Source of the DNA: an uncultured Schlesneria sp.
Lineage (GTDB): Bacteria > Planctomycetota > Planctomycetia > Planctomycetales > Planctomycetaceae
Length of the DNA: 41,835 nucleotides
NCBI GenBank assembly: GCA_903899985.1
Contig: CAIULL010000151.1
Location: 1-41,835, forward strand
Reading direction: 5' to 3'
Below are positions 14,358 to 26,300 of this stretch, piece by piece. How positions within the stretch are numbered: position 1 is the first letter of the stretch; the number at the start of each line of letters is the position of its first letter. The notes below the pieces were generated by a model, which saw only the letters and a program-made list of their open reading frames with translations, had not been told where the DNA came from and did no database searches. The position numbers and the translations under genes are program-made.

Positions 14358-17300
14358 TTATTTCGTTTTCAAAATGAATTCTGTCAAAGTAAGTTCGGCG
14401 GTCGAAGAGGGAATTTCGGATCTCAGTCCAAAGTTGCCTCCCTTCAGCGGAGCGTTACCAATTGGTCCTTCGTAGATCAGATCCCATTCTTTTGAGTCTG
14501 GTTTCGAATGCAGGTAGTACGCAGTTTCTCCCTTGCGGACGAATCGTAGACGGCCTGATGCTTCGGTTGAATCACGGAACCCATGTTTCCAATCAAAATC
14601 GTCTTTCACGCGAATTCGATTGGCGACAAACAAGATTGATTTGTCGGCCTGGCGCCTGAGTCCTCCCAGGACGACATTGGTGTTTTCTGAATCGTTCCAT
14701 CCGCCACCAATATCAAACTGAGCTTCGATTCGGGGAGCTTGCCAGTCCTTCTGTTCGGTTTTCGAAACGAAGTCGCGATATCCGATCGTCACTTCAACGT
14801 CGCTCTTCAGGTCTGTATTCCAGATAAAACCGCAAAAGCCGCCATCGTTAATGTTACTCTCTTCTCGAACCAGCTTCAGACCCTTTACCGCCGGCTCCAT
14901 CCGATTTGGTTTTGCATCACCAAAAACATTCAGGAACTCTGGTTTTGGTCCCTGAAAATTCCAGACCTGTTTCGTTGTCAATTCACCCTCAGCAAATTCA
15001 TACGGCTTCAATCTCTGGGTGGTCTGGACATGTTTGTTTGACCTGATGGTTAATCCGGTGAAGACCACACTGGCAGACGAAGTGGGCATTTCGGCTCTCA
15101 GACAGAGATTTCCCCCTGTTAGCGGCGCGGCACTGACTGGGCCAGAGTTCAGCAAGATCCATTCGTCGGTTTCTGGTTTGGAGTACAAGTAATAAGCCGT
15201 GTTACCCTTGCGGACTAATCGTATTCTTCCCGACTTTTCAAGTGTTTCTCTGTCTGTGTATTTCATGTCATGCTTATCGGAAACTCGAGTGCCGTGGCCC
15301 GTATAAACGTTTAACGTTCCATTGACTCGTTGACGATGACCCATATGCATAAAATGAGTGTTTGTCGCATCATTCAATCCGCCGCCGATATACAAATGGA
15401 TTTCGACGCGGGGGATCTGCCAATCCGGCTGTTCGGTCTTCGACTGCAAGTCGCGATAACTGAGGGTGACATCGAAGTCGCCATGAATTTCTGAGTCCCA
15501 TTGATATCCGCAGGGAATCCCCTCGGGTGTCGCGTTTTCGCCACGGACAATTTTTAATCCCCCTTCCGCCGGTTCCATCAGATTGGGTTTGACCATTCCC
15601 CACGGCTTCAGCATCGCGGGGCTGGCTCCCTGAAAATTCCAGTCGAAATCGGTCTTCAGTTCAGCGTCCGCCAGGTCGTAATGCTTGGGACCCATGTTCG
15701 AAAATTCTTGTTCTTTCAACGGCGGAAGCGTCCTCGGCCAGGCTCCACGGTAAACTACGTTCTTCACGCGAACAGCCGTCTCTTCGACATAGTGGAACAA
15801 TCCCAGTTGCCTTTGGTTGGTCAACGCGATCGGGCCTTCGTAGACATCGGTGTCGTTCAGTTTCAATAGAACTGTATCCCCCTTCGTCGTCATCTGAAGG
15901 TGGTTCCAGTCATCTTTCTTTAATGGCAACGTGGCGGGACCACGACGATGTTCTGGATTTGATTCAACGTTATCCGGTGCCAAACCTGAGCGGTCCCATT
16001 GTGCATCGGTCAGCCAATGAAGTTTGACTCCGTCCGGTTCCAGCAGAAATGCCATGCGGCCGAGGGCGGGATGCACGTGAGTGTCATTCGGGGCGTAGAA
16101 GAAGTCGTAGTCAACGACTGAATCTTCGACGAGAGGTCGATGGTAGCGCAAAAGACTTGCTCGTTTGCGACCCGGCGTTTTCACAAACTGCTGACCCACG
16201 ATTTCGTCATTATTCTTAATCCAGGCGTTTGCGTTCCCGTTTTCGTTTTCATTCGGTTGTCGATTATTCATCGGGTCGTGATAGAGGCTGGGTGTCCAGC
16301 CGACCAGATCGTTGCGAGCCGACAGGTTAAGCTGTTCAGGAATCTCAGGCTGGCCTTTGATGCGGATCATCCGCGCCCCACCCGAAAGATTGCCCCACGT
16401 CATCAGTGCCAGCCAGGGGTCGGGCTGATCCGGCAGGGCCTGTTCATGAACCTTGCGGTCATTGATGTAGTACGTCGCTTTGTTGGGCTCAACCGCCAGT
16501 CTCATCTGGCACCAGTCGCCGAATTCCACCTTGGGTTCAATTTTCGGACTTTGCCAACTGCTGGTGAGATCACCCAGATCGACAACTTCACGCGTGTATT
16601 GAGCACCGACCCAATGGCCGTGATACATCAATCGCGTTTCCCGCCAGCCGTCTGTGGCAAGCTCGGCTTCGACGGTAAACGATCCCCTTAACGGTGATTG
16701 ATAATACAGGTAATCATGACTGTATCCGGCGACGTGTGTGATTTCGTTCTCGCGGAAATGCCAGCGGGAAACAGGTCCACGTGCGTGGGCATCGGCCCAT
16801 TCGATCGATGCCGCAGCCCATTGCCCTTTCGGTGACGAACCGCCGGCTGCGGGAAACTGGTTCGTATCGATCAGCCTCTTGCAATGATCGCGCAGTCCGG
16901 TCGTGCGGCCTTCCCACGTTTCACCTAAACCCCGCTTATGCTGATGATCGACAATCTGCGTCAACAGAGTTAACGCAGATGCGCGCAACTCTGGATGTCG
17001 AGTGGCATCGCTTCCGACGAGGACTTCCGGCCAGCGCTTCACCATGCGAGCGTTCTCTGGAATTGCCTTGCACAATGGTAACAGTTGCCCCATCCCCTCG
17101 TTCGATTTCGCAAAGTCCCCTTTTGCCGTGTTGATCATGATCTGCATGGCTAACTTCGAACGGGCAGACAGCGGAGTCTTATCATCAGGAGCCTCTTCCA
17201 CGAGCTTCGCAAGTTCATCGAGGCGATTCAGTTGCTTCGCGACGTCAACAAGATCAAACGCCGGAGCAATCAGTTCGCCACCCACCTTCTGCCGCCGAAA

Positions 17301-20300
17301 TGACGGAAGATTGCCATCGCCATTGGAATCGAGTCTTCCCGTCAGTCGGTTTTTAATCGGGATTCCGTTGTCGCTGGTGAAATCTGCGAACAGTCGGTAG
17401 TTCGCGTGGTCGTCGTTAGGGAGTACCCAGTGTTTCAGTGCTTCATATTGAGCCTCGGGTGCCATTGCCCGGGTTTGAACTAACAGATCTTCCAGGCCAC
17501 TGGTATGGAATTTCTCATCGATCGTGCGACCTAAGTTGCGTCGTTCCTGCGGGGTTCGTACGTGTGAAGGAGCGAGCAGATTCGAGGTGATTTCGGACGA
17601 GAGTGTTTCGGGCCAATCACCAGTCAGGACAATATTCCGGACCTGGACGGCAGTTGCATTCTTATCATGATAGAAACCGAATTGCCGGCTGTTTTCGGAT
17701 TCAAGCTTTCGGACCGCAACCACTGATTCATTCAGAGAAAGCGTAACCATGCTGTCTTTCAACGAGACCTCGACCGAATTCCAGTCGCGGTCTTTCAAAT
17801 GGACCTTTCCACGCTGGATCGGTTGTTCGACCACGACGTTATCGGCAGTCAGTCCTCCATAAGCATCCTCAGGCGAGCTGCCATCCGTCATCCAGTGCAG
17901 CTTGACTCCCTCGGCATTAAACAGAAACGCCAGGCGATCAAACGCTGGAGCGACGTCTGTTCCTGTTGAGCCTGATTCGTACCAGAATTCGTACTTGATC
18001 CGTTCGCCATCCTGCATGGGTCGATCGTAATGCAGCCGACTTTGCTGCACAGTGGGTTTGCCCAGACCGGAAAGTGCCTGATGACGACCATAAATAATCC
18101 CCTCTTTCGCCCACCAGTCAAACTCGGGTGGCTCTGTCGGCTGACCTGATTCGTTATCAATGACGCGGTCAGGATCGCGGTTCGGCTGATGCTCGCCGTA
18201 GAACTCGGTCACCCAACCCAGCATGTTGTCACCCCTGACCAGCACGACTTCGCGGGGAATGACGGGATTTCCTGTAATCTTCAGATTTTGCAGTGCCGTC
18301 AGCCAGACCTTGTCGCAATGAATGAACAACCATGGCGAAGCGGAAGAGGGCTTCGGTTCTTCATGAATAAAGTAACCGTTCACATAATACCGGACTTTGT
18401 CCGGTTTGATTTCAAGACGAATCTGGTTGTAACGGTTCTGAACTTCTGGCGGGTCTGGTTTGTGAACTGAATCGACGCGGTTTCCGACCGACATGATCTG
18501 TGTGTCATTTCCGAGATTCAGTCCATGATAAACGATCCCTCCGTAGCCAAGATCACATTCACCCCACGGCCCTAACCAGGCATCACAGGTGACTTCAAAT
18601 TCACCCATCAGGGGATACTTGAGGTACAGGTGGCTGGCGTCCGGGCCGCAAAGGTGTGCAATCTGTCCGTCATGTCCGATCCACCACATTGGCAAGGCAC
18701 CGGCCGCCTCGGCTCTGGCACTGACCACGGCTCCAGCAGTCCAGTGTTTGAGGTCCGTATTCCAGGACTCGTGATTCATCCGTTCGGCCGCTTTTGGTCC
18801 TACGGTCGGTGTGTAGTATTCACGTCGACCAATTGCCATCAACAATTGTTCCTGAAAGCGGCCTGCCTGATTCACAAATTGCAGAGCAAGTTCGCGTCCG
18901 ATCGGTCGAAGGCTCTTGTCGGCAATAGCCGCATGCGCCAGCAACAAGTCATTGATTTGTGCTCGAGACTGGTTGTTACCGTTGTCGTCACCGTCTTCGT
19001 CGCCGGTACCACCGCCGGCGATCTTCTTTCGTTCGTCGACGTATTTTCGAAGCGCGGGCAATTGCTCGGCCCCTTCGCCACGGGCAATCTGGGTCATCAG
19101 TAGCAAAAACTTTGCATGTTCAACATCCTGTTCCGCATGAGGAATCAATGCATCACGAAGTTCGTCCAATTGCTTAGCCTCGGCTGCGGCAGCAACAAGC
19201 AAACCGGCGGTGCTGGCCAACTCCGGAACACGCGGACCTCGTGGAACGTCACCGCGCAACGCATCGAAACTTGTCGGAGCACTATCGCCTGCAACGAGAT
19301 TCCCGATGACTCGAATTGATTTTCGTTCTGCCGTCGGCAGCGACCAGGCTTTCAGCAGTTCGTATCGTTCCGCCGACGGGATTGAGGCCAGTCCCGAAAG
19401 GATTGTGGTTCCCGCTCGACTGGGTCCTTCCTGACCATAGTTGTTTACGATCGGCAGATCGGCATACCGACCGAGACATTCCAGAGATTCAGTTCGCAGA
19501 CCTGCGCGGGCGTATTCGGCCGCGATCTTCATCATCTCGATTCGACGACGGTACTGACCGTAATTGCCGCCGTAGCGAGAGTAAAGCGGCGTGAGGTAGT
19601 TCAGATATTCTTCGAGATGCTTTTTTCCACCTTCCGCGTTTTGATTCTTGAAATGTAAACGTGCGAGGGCAAATCGAAACGATCGGATCGGTTCTTCCTG
19701 AACATTGCCTCGCCCTTGAGTGGCATTCTGTGTCAGGTGATCAACGGCCCGTTCGAGCAAGACCATCGCCGCTGGAGGCAACTCGGTCAGACTGAGCGCA
19801 GGGATCGCCACATGACAGGCAAGCTCACTGGAATTCTGTAGCGAATCCTGCTGCAGGCGCTTACTCAGTAATTCAATCTGCTCGGTTGCGGTTGCGTTGT
19901 CTCGAGTCGCCAGTGCCAGCTGAGCCAGCAAGACCCGTGCGGAAAGTTCACCAAGCGGCTGCTTCAATTTCGGTTCGAGCAGTTGTTTGACTTCATCGAC
20001 TTTATTGGCTTTTAAAGCCGCCTTGACCAGCAGCGAACCGACACTTTGTGGCGGTTGATTCGGGTTCTGATTCAGCGGTCGTGGGTACAGAAAGACTTCC
20101 AGCGGACGTCGTTCCGGCAGGACAGCACTCTTCAACAGGTTGTAAATGACTTCGTCAGAAAACCCCTTCTGTTGCCACAATCGCTCGAGGGCTGTCAGCC
20201 GCTCTTCTACTTTCACCGTCAGTTGTGACTGTTCATTTTGATTATTGGGATTCCGTGTCGCCGCAAAGGGTTGATTTGGATCGATAGCTTGAATGGCCTC

Positions 20301-23300
20301 AATCGGCGGCCCCGCCTGAAGGGCCAGCGTCATCGCCTTGATCGACAGATCATTAAGACCGTTTTCGGCGGCCAGTTTCGCAATCTGTGCGGCCTGTTCA
20401 AACTGGGCGAGCGTAATCACGTTACCTTTTGTTCCCGCCGGGGGGGCAGCAGGGGGTGTGGCCATTCTAATGGGCACCGAAAAGGTTGCCTGTCCCACAA
20501 CTGCCGGGGCGAGCATCATCTCCCACCGAGAAAGCCCGGTCTTCATGTGCCACTGCTTCGGAGTCCTCGGAGAAGCAGTGTCTTGAAATCGAAGTTCGTT
20601 ATGACGCTCGGCACTGCTTGACGAAAGCCCGACAAGCAGTGGCAATGTTTCCAGCGAAAGTCCCGTCGTATTGTGCCACTGCTTCGGAGTCTTCGGAGAA
20701 GCAGTGTCTTGAACTCGAAGTTCGTTATGCCGCTCGGCACTGCTTGACGGAAGCCCGACAAGCAGTGGCACGATGCCCGAAGGGTCACCAATCGAACTTG
20801 TCTTCGGTCCGTCTTCTTTCTTTGTCTTTTCCACCGGTTTAGGAATGACAACTTCCAGCATTTCGGTCCAGCGTTGTTCAGCCGCTTCCTTATCACCGGT
20901 CTGAAGTGCGATTTGACCCCATTCTCGGAGGATTGCCAGCGCGTATCCGTGATCGGACTGTCGTCGAGCCGCTTCCAGTGCGCGCTCGCCAAGCTTAATA
21001 CCCGATGCACGAAGCGAGTCGTGCTTGAGACATTCTCGGCCTACCAGCCACAGTGCCATCTGTTGCTTTGCGATGTCGCGTTGCTTCGTCGTATAGCCAC
21101 CCTTCTCGGGTTGAGGTTCGAGTGGTGTTGCGTCGACGAGCTCGACCAGTTGCTTCACGACCGCTGCCTGATTCTCGGTGTCGTTCAGCGTCCCCGCCAT
21201 TTGTGCCACCAGGATCAAGGCTGCGAAATCTCCCGGACTTGTCGCTCGAATGTTGCTCAATGCCGTCTTCGTCTTCTCGACCATTTGCGGATGAGAAGCG
21301 ATCCCAGCCACAAGGTTGGAAAGCGCGCTCGACATGGTCGTCTTGTCGAGATCACGTGATTCCAGTATCAGCAACAGGTCCACTGACGGTCCTCCTTTTG
21401 TTGGATCGTCTCCAGTCAGAAGTTCCGGAAGAAGCTCGGGCTTCAGTTCCTTAAGCGCTGTCTGGAACCCGGTTTCAAGCTGCTTTTTCATCCGGGCGAC
21501 CTGTTGAGTTCCATTCGTGCCGCCACCGAAGACGCGAGCCGCCGAAATAAAGTCGTCGGATCGAGCCAGTTGTTCTTGATAGACACGAAGGGCATCAATG
21601 GGAAATCCAATCGCTTTCATCTCGTTTCCGAGCGACGTCGAATTATTAATCCGCTGATAGGCTTCGTAATCTTCGTTGCCTTGATAGCGGGATGGCTTCA
21701 CCTTGCTTGCTTCGAGCATGACTCGCCGTGCATCATTCTTGCGACCTTGTTGTTTGTAGAGGGTGACCAGCGGTTTTCCGGGCGTATATTGAAATCCGTT
21801 CTGCGCCATCGCGTCGGGATCTTTGATCGCCGCTTCGAAATACTGAATCGCCAGGTCAACGCATTTTTCGTGAGGCATCAGCTCTTGTCCGATCTCCCAG
21901 CGGGTGTATTGACCCTGTTGCATTCCCTTGAAGGTAGGCAGCAACTTTTCCAAGGCCATTTTGGCTTCATCGACCTTGCCGCGACGCAAATCGATCAGGG
22001 CCAGCAGGGCAGTTCCTCCATCCCACTTCTTCACCTTTTTCTGCGTCGCTTCGATCTCTTTCGTCAATTCATCGAACTTCTTGTTTGTCGCAGCGATGGT
22101 GAGGAAACGGTTCATCAGTGTGGTGATCTTGCCGTCGCCACCCCAACTTTGAATCTGTCCGAATCCAGGCCAGCCTGCGTTCTGCAGGATAGAAGTTTCG
22201 GTCGGGATGATCCCTTGCCGCGCATAGTCGTAGATTTCCGGCATCTGCCAGAAAATGTCATTGTTCAAATTGGATAACAGTTGCTGCCGTTGATCTGGTA
22301 AGTCTTTCCAGGCGCGTTTGAATAACGCAATCGCCTGGTTTTTCGACTTTTCCTGGTACGACAGATTGCTGATCATGTTCGTCAGTTCCCAGGGATTCTG
22401 ACGGAACATTTTGAAGTCCATTTCGTCAATGACTGCGGCCAGATCGTTCAGTTTGTCGGCAGCCTGGAACGAGTTAATAATTTCGTAGAAATTGTTACGC
22501 GCCAGCTTTGGATCCTTCTTAAGCGCCACTTTGAAATGCTCAACCGCTTCTTTGTGTTTTCCCTGATTCATCAACTGTTGACCGAGGTTGAACCGGAACT
22601 GCGGATCGTCCTGTTTTGTCTCGGCGATCTTCGCGGTCAGGTCTTCGACCTTTTTCGTGTCGCCGCTCGCCGTGTAGTACTCGATCAATGTTTCGGTCAA
22701 TCGTTGTGATTTGGGCGAGGACTTCAGCTGACCTTCCACCTTCTTGATCATCTCGGGGAGTTTGCCCGACCGTTTGAGAACCGTCAGGGCCTGCTGCCGT
22801 AGTCCGGAATCGCCATTCGGATTGTTACTGCGCCGTCGCGCCACAGCATTCATTGTTGTCGAAGCGCCACTTGATCGTCGCAGCAATTGATGGGCAATCT
22901 GCGTCGCCACTTCGTTCTTTCCTTGCGACTGGTATTGCTGCATCAGGTTCGACAGAACATCGGTTTTGTTACCCGCCTGACGTCCTGCGCGAGAAAGGAC
23001 CGCCTCGGCCTGGTCATGCATACCCAACTGATGCATCTGCTGGGCGAGCTGGATCTGCAGGTTCGAATCCAATCGCAATCCGAATAATCGTTCGGCCGCG
23101 GTGCGTGCTCGATCGATGTTGCCGCTGTTTACCGCCATCCGCAGTGCGGTGATCTCGCGCTTCTGCATCGCCTGCTGATCGGTCGCCGTCAGTGAGTCAA
23201 CGATTGCCAGGGCTTGTTCGTGTTCGCCCCGTTGTTCATAGAGTCTGGCCAGTTCAAACTTCATGTCAGTGTTGTCATTCAGCGCCTCGGTGGCTGGAGC

Positions 23301-26300
23301 AAGGACCGCCAAAGCCTCGTCTTTTTCATCCATCCACCAGTGAAGGTATCCCAGGCCAAACTGCCAGAAGATTTTCTGAATTTCGGATGTATTAGGATCA
23401 CTCAGCTTTTTCTGGAAGTGGTCAATCAGATCGCGTGACGAATCCGCATCTTTGTAGATCGCGAATGCCTGATAGAGCATTTGAATCGATGGCTGATCGT
23501 AAATCTCGTTTGCCGACGGGAAGTTAAGATTCACGTGCTGCTGATTGTTACCGCGCCAGACGTAAACGTAACCCCGTTGCTGGTACTGGAACTGTTGTTG
23601 GTTCCGCTTCTTTGTCGCGGCTGGAACCGCTTTCTGTTTCTCGTAACGTGCGACGGCCGTCGCGAGAAAGCGATCCCAGAGCCCAATGACGTCCCCGATC
23701 GCCTTTTTCTGAGCCCGCTTGGCCATAAGCTGCGCGAGAATTTGTGACTGGTACTCGGGGGTTGAGACGTACTGGGCGTAATTGAATGCGCCATTCAGAT
23801 TTTGTGCTTGGTTTGCCGCCCCGTCATCCTTCAGTTCCGCGAGTCGGTCAAGCAGCGTGATCGCAGTGTCATAGTCATTTTTCTGTACAACAAAGGGTAG
23901 CAACGAAGCGATCTGCAGAGGTTCTTTTGCCTCGCTGATCACGTTCTTTAACATGTTGTCCGCCTCTTCTTTTCGACCAGCTCGTTTTAATTCTGCGGCA
24001 ACGATTTGAAGAAATGTCTGACCAAAGGTCATCATCGATGTGCTGTCGTCGATCGCCTTGTAACACGCCATGACGTGATTCATTTCGTCAGGATCAAGCG
24101 CTGCCAGTTTGGGCATACGTTGTTGTGTTTCTTCATCGTCTTCGTCCGTTTCATCGGTTTCTTCCGTCATTTCGATCGGGTCACCGTCTTCATCAACCTG
24201 ACCGGGAACGAAGCCGCGACTCGTCAGCGATGCCAGGTACATGGTTTTCGTCGCGACATCGGCGTCAGGTCGTAACGAGAGCTTTTTCAGAATCCCATAA
24301 GTGTCTTTCTGGTTGTTCGTCAGGGACGCGAAGTAATACCAATCATGCAGACCACGCAGATCTTCTGCTTTCTCACCAAGGTCCCGGCGTTCTTTCAGAA
24401 ACTCGTCTTCCTTTCCTTCGTTTCTGGCCAGCAGGTCCAGCCACCCAAAACAGGCCATTCGAGCCGTTCCGTAATCGTGTGGTGTCCAGAACGGCTGCTG
24501 TCCTCCACCATAATAATTCTGATTATCCAGTCCGATTGCCTGACGAATCTGCCAGGTGCTTTGGACGCGCATCAGCATTGGGTTCATCTCGAATTGCTGA
24601 GCAACCGGGCTACGCGTACGTCCTTGAGCCTTCTTCAACTGGTTCTTGGCAGATAGCGTCATTTCGTCGTCGTTCAGTTTCAAAGCCAGGATCGCTTCAA
24701 ATCGTGACCTGGCTTCGGCAGCTTTGTTCTTCGATTTGGCCAGCGCGACCCCTTCCCGATAGAGCAATTCCCAGTTTTTAGGTTGATCTCGCGTCAGCTT
24801 TTCCGCGACGGTCAATGCCTGCGAATAGTTTTCTTGATTGAGCATCGAATCCAGCGACTTCAGGACCGTTTCCGGGTCCTTTTCTTCGATCGTGATTCGG
24901 CTCATCAGCGCCGTCGCTTCGTCGTTCTCGCCCAGCTTCATCAGTAGCTGAGCCAGTCGCATCGTCGCTTCTTTTCCGGGTGCCGATTTCATCAATTGCT
25001 GCTGGAACTTCACTGCGGCTTCCAGGTCACCATCGGATTCACACAGCTTGACCAGTTGAGTCAAAAGCTGCACGTCGCGGGTCTCTTCCGTCAGCAGCTT
25101 TTCCAGTTCCTGTCGCGCGTTGCCGTCATCTCCCGCAGACTGGTAGGCCTGAGCCAGGCAGATCGTCATTTCACGCTGCTGGTTCGGTTCACGGCGTTGA
25201 CGCTCCAGGCGTTCGAGCAGCCGGTCAAACTGGTTGGTTTGCAGGTACAGCTCAGTCAGTTTGGGAACGACTCCCAGTCGATCATCAAGGTTTCCCGCTT
25301 TGTCGAACGCGCGCCAATAAAGTTCGATCGCTTCGCTGGTGCGGAACTGTTCGCTGAGTGCCGACGCGAGCAGCAGCAGACCTTTGGGTTCTGTTGGATT
25401 CACGCGGACCGAACGTCTCAATGCACCAAGCCCTTCTTCCGCTTCACCGAGCTGAAAACAAAGCTGGCTGAAGAATTCATACGTTTCAGGATTGCCCGGT
25501 GCGGCAGCGATCAAGTCTCGACCAGCCTGAATTGCTTTGTCGCGACGTCCCAGCTTTTGTTCCAGCGTTGCCACCTGTTTCAAATATTCCGTGCGGTATC
25601 GTCGGTCGATGGCGGCGAGTTTCGTGTTGATGTCGACCGCTGCAAGAAGATTATTCTGCGCTTCGTAAATCCGGGCCGAGGCCATCAGGATCGGAACCGA
25701 TTGCGGCGCCAAAGTACTGGCCTTGGTGATCGCCTCAGCCGCTTCTTTCATTTGTCGTTCGGCCTCGTACGCTCGCCCCAGCCAGAACCAATGTTCGGCG
25801 TCTTTTGAATCTTTGTCTTTTGCCAGTTCCGCAATTCGCTCTTTCAGTTTATTCAGCGCTTGAAGTTCGCGCAGTTCCCGCATCAACGAGGCTTCGCGTT
25901 CTTCATCGTTCGCTGACAGCTTTTTCACAATCGCCAATTGAGTCAGCGCCTGGTCGTGCTGATCTGCTTGAGCCAATAGATCCACCTGCTTGACCTGCAG
26001 GGCAAAATCCTTCGGATCAAGTTTGCATGCATCCGCGTTCGTCTCGACCGCTTCGGCCAGGTATCCAAAGCTGGCCAGAACTTCCGCCAGTCGAGCGACA
26101 TTGGGTGCGGTTTTCAGTTTGCCATCGGCGATCGCTCGCCAGGTCGTCAGAGCTTCGTCTTTGCGCTTCAGTGTATGAAAATATTCGCCAAGATATTCTC
26201 GGTACTGAGCCTGTTCGGGAGCGAGCGAGATTGCCTTCTGGTAAAGCTCCAGGGCCTCGTCGGTCATTTCCGCCTGACGAAACAGTTCACCCACTTGAGA

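Noticed and set aside
20527-20769. Frameshift or assembly error in the giant gene
   Set aside because: Frame is kept on both sides of the duplicated element, and the same kind of element occurs elsewhere, so insertion explains it better than an error.
21504-22277. Plus-strand open frame of 257 residues inside the giant TPR gene
   Set aside because: It is antisense to a well-supported TPR frame; its length follows from the codon bias of the opposite strand, and it has no recognisable domain.
24996-25808. Plus-strand open frame of 270 residues inside the giant TPR gene
   Set aside because: Same reason: antisense shadow of TPR helices, rich in phenylalanine, glutamine and leucine, as expected from the reverse complement of TPR codons.
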